64,000 bases of DNA, taken from positions 253,823 through 317,822 of the forward strand of contig JAHHDT010000006.1 in NCBI GenBank assembly GCA_019739225.1. Reading direction: 5' to 3'. This DNA comes from Aquamicrobium sp. GTDB lineage: Bacteria; Pseudomonadota; Alphaproteobacteria; Rhizobiales; Rhizobiaceae. A program made the translations under genes and the position numbers. Below, piece by piece: positions 63,062 through 64,000 of the stretch. How positions within the stretch are numbered: position 1 is the stretch's first letter; every line of letters starts with the position of its first letter. Below the pieces are notes generated by a model, which ran no database searches, was not told the DNA's origin, and saw only the letters and a program-made list of their open reading frames with translations.

Positions 63062-63628
63062 TTACCGTGCCATGGCGTGGTATTCGGCGTTGGGGCGCAT
63101 GTCGATGGCCGCCGCGACGCGGTTGGACATGTTGAAGAAGGCGGCGGTCGAGGCGATGTCCCAGATGTCGCGCTCGGAAAAGCCGGCATCGCGCAGGCCC
63201 TGCCGGTCGGCCTCCTCGATCGTGTCGGGCCGCTCGGTCAGCTTTACGGCGAAATCGAGCATGGCTTTCTGCTTCGTCGTCAGATCGGCTGCGCGATAGT
63301 TCATCACCATCATCTCGCCGAGCGCAGGGTCGTCGGAGAGCTGGCGCACCGCCGCGCCGTGGGCCGTCAGGCAGTAGTAGCAGTGGTTCACCGAGGAGAC
63401 AGCGACGGCGATCATTTCGCGCTCGAGCTTGGACAGACCCGAATCGCCAAGCATCAGGTCGTTGTACATGTCGGTGAAGGCGCGCAGCTTCTTTTCGTTG
63501 AACGCATAGGCCAGAAGCACGTTGGGCACGAGGCCAAGCTTCTCCTCGCATTTGGCGAAATAGGCCTTCGTTGCATCGGAAAGCTCGCCCTCCTGCGCCA
63601 GATCCAGCGCCGTTACCTTTTCGCCCAT
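63062..63628 (-). CDS. AhpD-like alkylhydroperoxidase (peroxidase-related)
   Basis: A 188-residue protein of the carboxymuconolactone decarboxylase/AhpD fold. The catalytic set is complete: Glu71, Cys83 and Cys86 (CYYC) and His90, with the same spacing as in AhpD. The redox cysteine pair reduces peroxides using a thiol partner. The ATG at 63628 follows a GGGAGATG-type ribosome site. It is divergent from the glutamate dehydrogenase gene. Confidence 0.9.
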   Translation of the reverse strand: MGEKVTALDLAQEGELSDATKAYFAKCEEKLGLVPNVLLAYAFNEKKLRAFTDMYNDLMLGDSGLSKLEREMIAVAVSSVNHCYYCLTAHGAAVRQLSDDPALGEMMVMNYRAADLTTKQKAMLDFAVKLTERPDTIEEADRQGLRDAGFSERDIWDIASTAAFFNMSNRVAAAIDMRPNAEYHAMAR

Positions 63629-63701
63629 CGCTTCATCTCCCTTTCATCGCTTGTCTGCATATTCGCCGCGCGCCGGTGGTCAACCCGGCTCGTCAAACCG
63701 T

Positions 63702-63727
63702 TTTTGTCTGCTACGATACCGACAAAA
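63702..63727. promoter_or_regulatory. Candidate operator upstream of gdh
   Basis: A perfect inverted repeat TTTTGTC-N12-GACAAAA in the 124-bp divergent gap, ending 25 nt before the gdh start. Its regulator is unknown. Confidence 0.5.
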
Positions 63728-63752
63728 GCATTATTTGGGAGAGGGAATCGCC

Positions 63753-64000
63753 ATGGTTGCGGGCACCAGGAAGCCGACCGCCACAAAGTCGAAAACGGCT
63801 GAAGTGGAGAAGCTTGCGGCCTTCCTTAAGGCAAGGGCCCCGGCCGAAGACCTTTCCGATTACGATCCCGGCGTCTTCGAACATGCAGCGGCGCTGGCCC
63901 ACGCAGCCCTGAAGCGGCACAAGCGCGGCGACAGCGTGATTTCCATCGACGAAGATCCGGCGCTCCTGCGGCACGGCCGCCCGGTTTCGGCGATCACCAT
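63753..64000 (+). CDS. gdhB: NAD-dependent glutamate dehydrogenase, large type, 5' end
   Basis: The first 82 residues of a gene running out of the window. The segment SDYDPGVFEHAAALAHAAL followed by GDSVISIDED and GRPVSAIT matches the N-terminus of the roughly 1,600-residue NAD-specific glutamate dehydrogenases of alphaproteobacteria, which convert glutamate to 2-oxoglutarate and ammonium. GGGAGAGGG lies about 8 nt before the ATG. The identification rests on this short stretch. Confidence 0.78.
   Translation, partial: MVAGTRKPTATKSKTAEVEKLAAFLKARAPAEDLSDYDPGVFEHAAALAHAALKRHKRGDSVISIDEDPALLRHGRPVSAIT

Overview
The window is high-GC alphaproteobacterial chromosome. Gene order, codon use and the inositol cluster layout point to Rhizobiales, most likely a Mesorhizobium/Phyllobacteriaceae-type soil or plant-associated bacterium; this is inferred from gene content, since no rRNA is present. 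No insertion sequence, prophage, integrase or CRISPR array was seen. About 58 genes and one tRNA gene are supported.

Region 1 (1-4.4 kb): the end of a rhizobial glycerol ABC transporter operon (glpQ partial, a DUF2160 membrane protein, and the binding protein glpV) closed by a strong terminator, then a photolyase gene. Region 2 (4.5-16.8 kb): a myo-inositol uptake and catabolism locus. It holds a sugar ABC transporter (binding protein, permease, half-size ATPase), idhA, a divergent Gfo/Idh oxidoreductase, the RpiR-type repressor iolR, and iolC(-DUF2090)-iolD-iolE-small membrane protein-iolB. Copies of a GGAA-N6-TTCC-like palindrome, partly in pairs 30 bp apart, lie upstream of the transporter, in the oxidoreductase/iolR divergent region and upstream of iolC. 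They tie these units into one probable IolR regulon. Region 3 (16.8-20.9 kb): a TRAP transporter (dctPMQ, minus strand) with an IclR regulator.

Region 4 (21-42.1 kb) is the most unusual part: a run of enzymes for peptides and amides of unusual chemistry, built around two separate oligopeptide-type ABC importers. It contains two M81 (MlrC-like) metallopeptidases, two M20 hydrolases, a self-processing P1 (DmpA-type) aminopeptidase translationally coupled to an M55 (DppA-type) D-aminopeptidase, an amidohydrolase, and IclR and LysR regulators with candidate operators. I read it as an island for scavenging D-amino-acid, beta-amino-acid or N-acyl peptides; the substrates are unknown.

A tRNA-Ala(CGC) gene (42.1-42.2 kb, minus strand) separates this catabolic half from a half made mostly of core genes. 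Region 5 (42.4-64 kb) holds YggT, DUF167, inorganic pyrophosphatase, a GNAT acetyltransferase, a LemA/TPM-domain operon, pdxY, a DUF429 gene, beta-carbonic anhydrase, a MarR/Bcr-type efflux pair, an M3 oligopeptidase, PhoD phosphatase, a LytTR regulator divergent from a membrane acyltransferase, typA, a DUF1062 gene, two LysE exporters, a frameshifted zinc-ribbon gene, an AhpD-like peroxidase and the start of a large NAD-glutamate dehydrogenase. Protein identities are from reading the translations; no database search was run.
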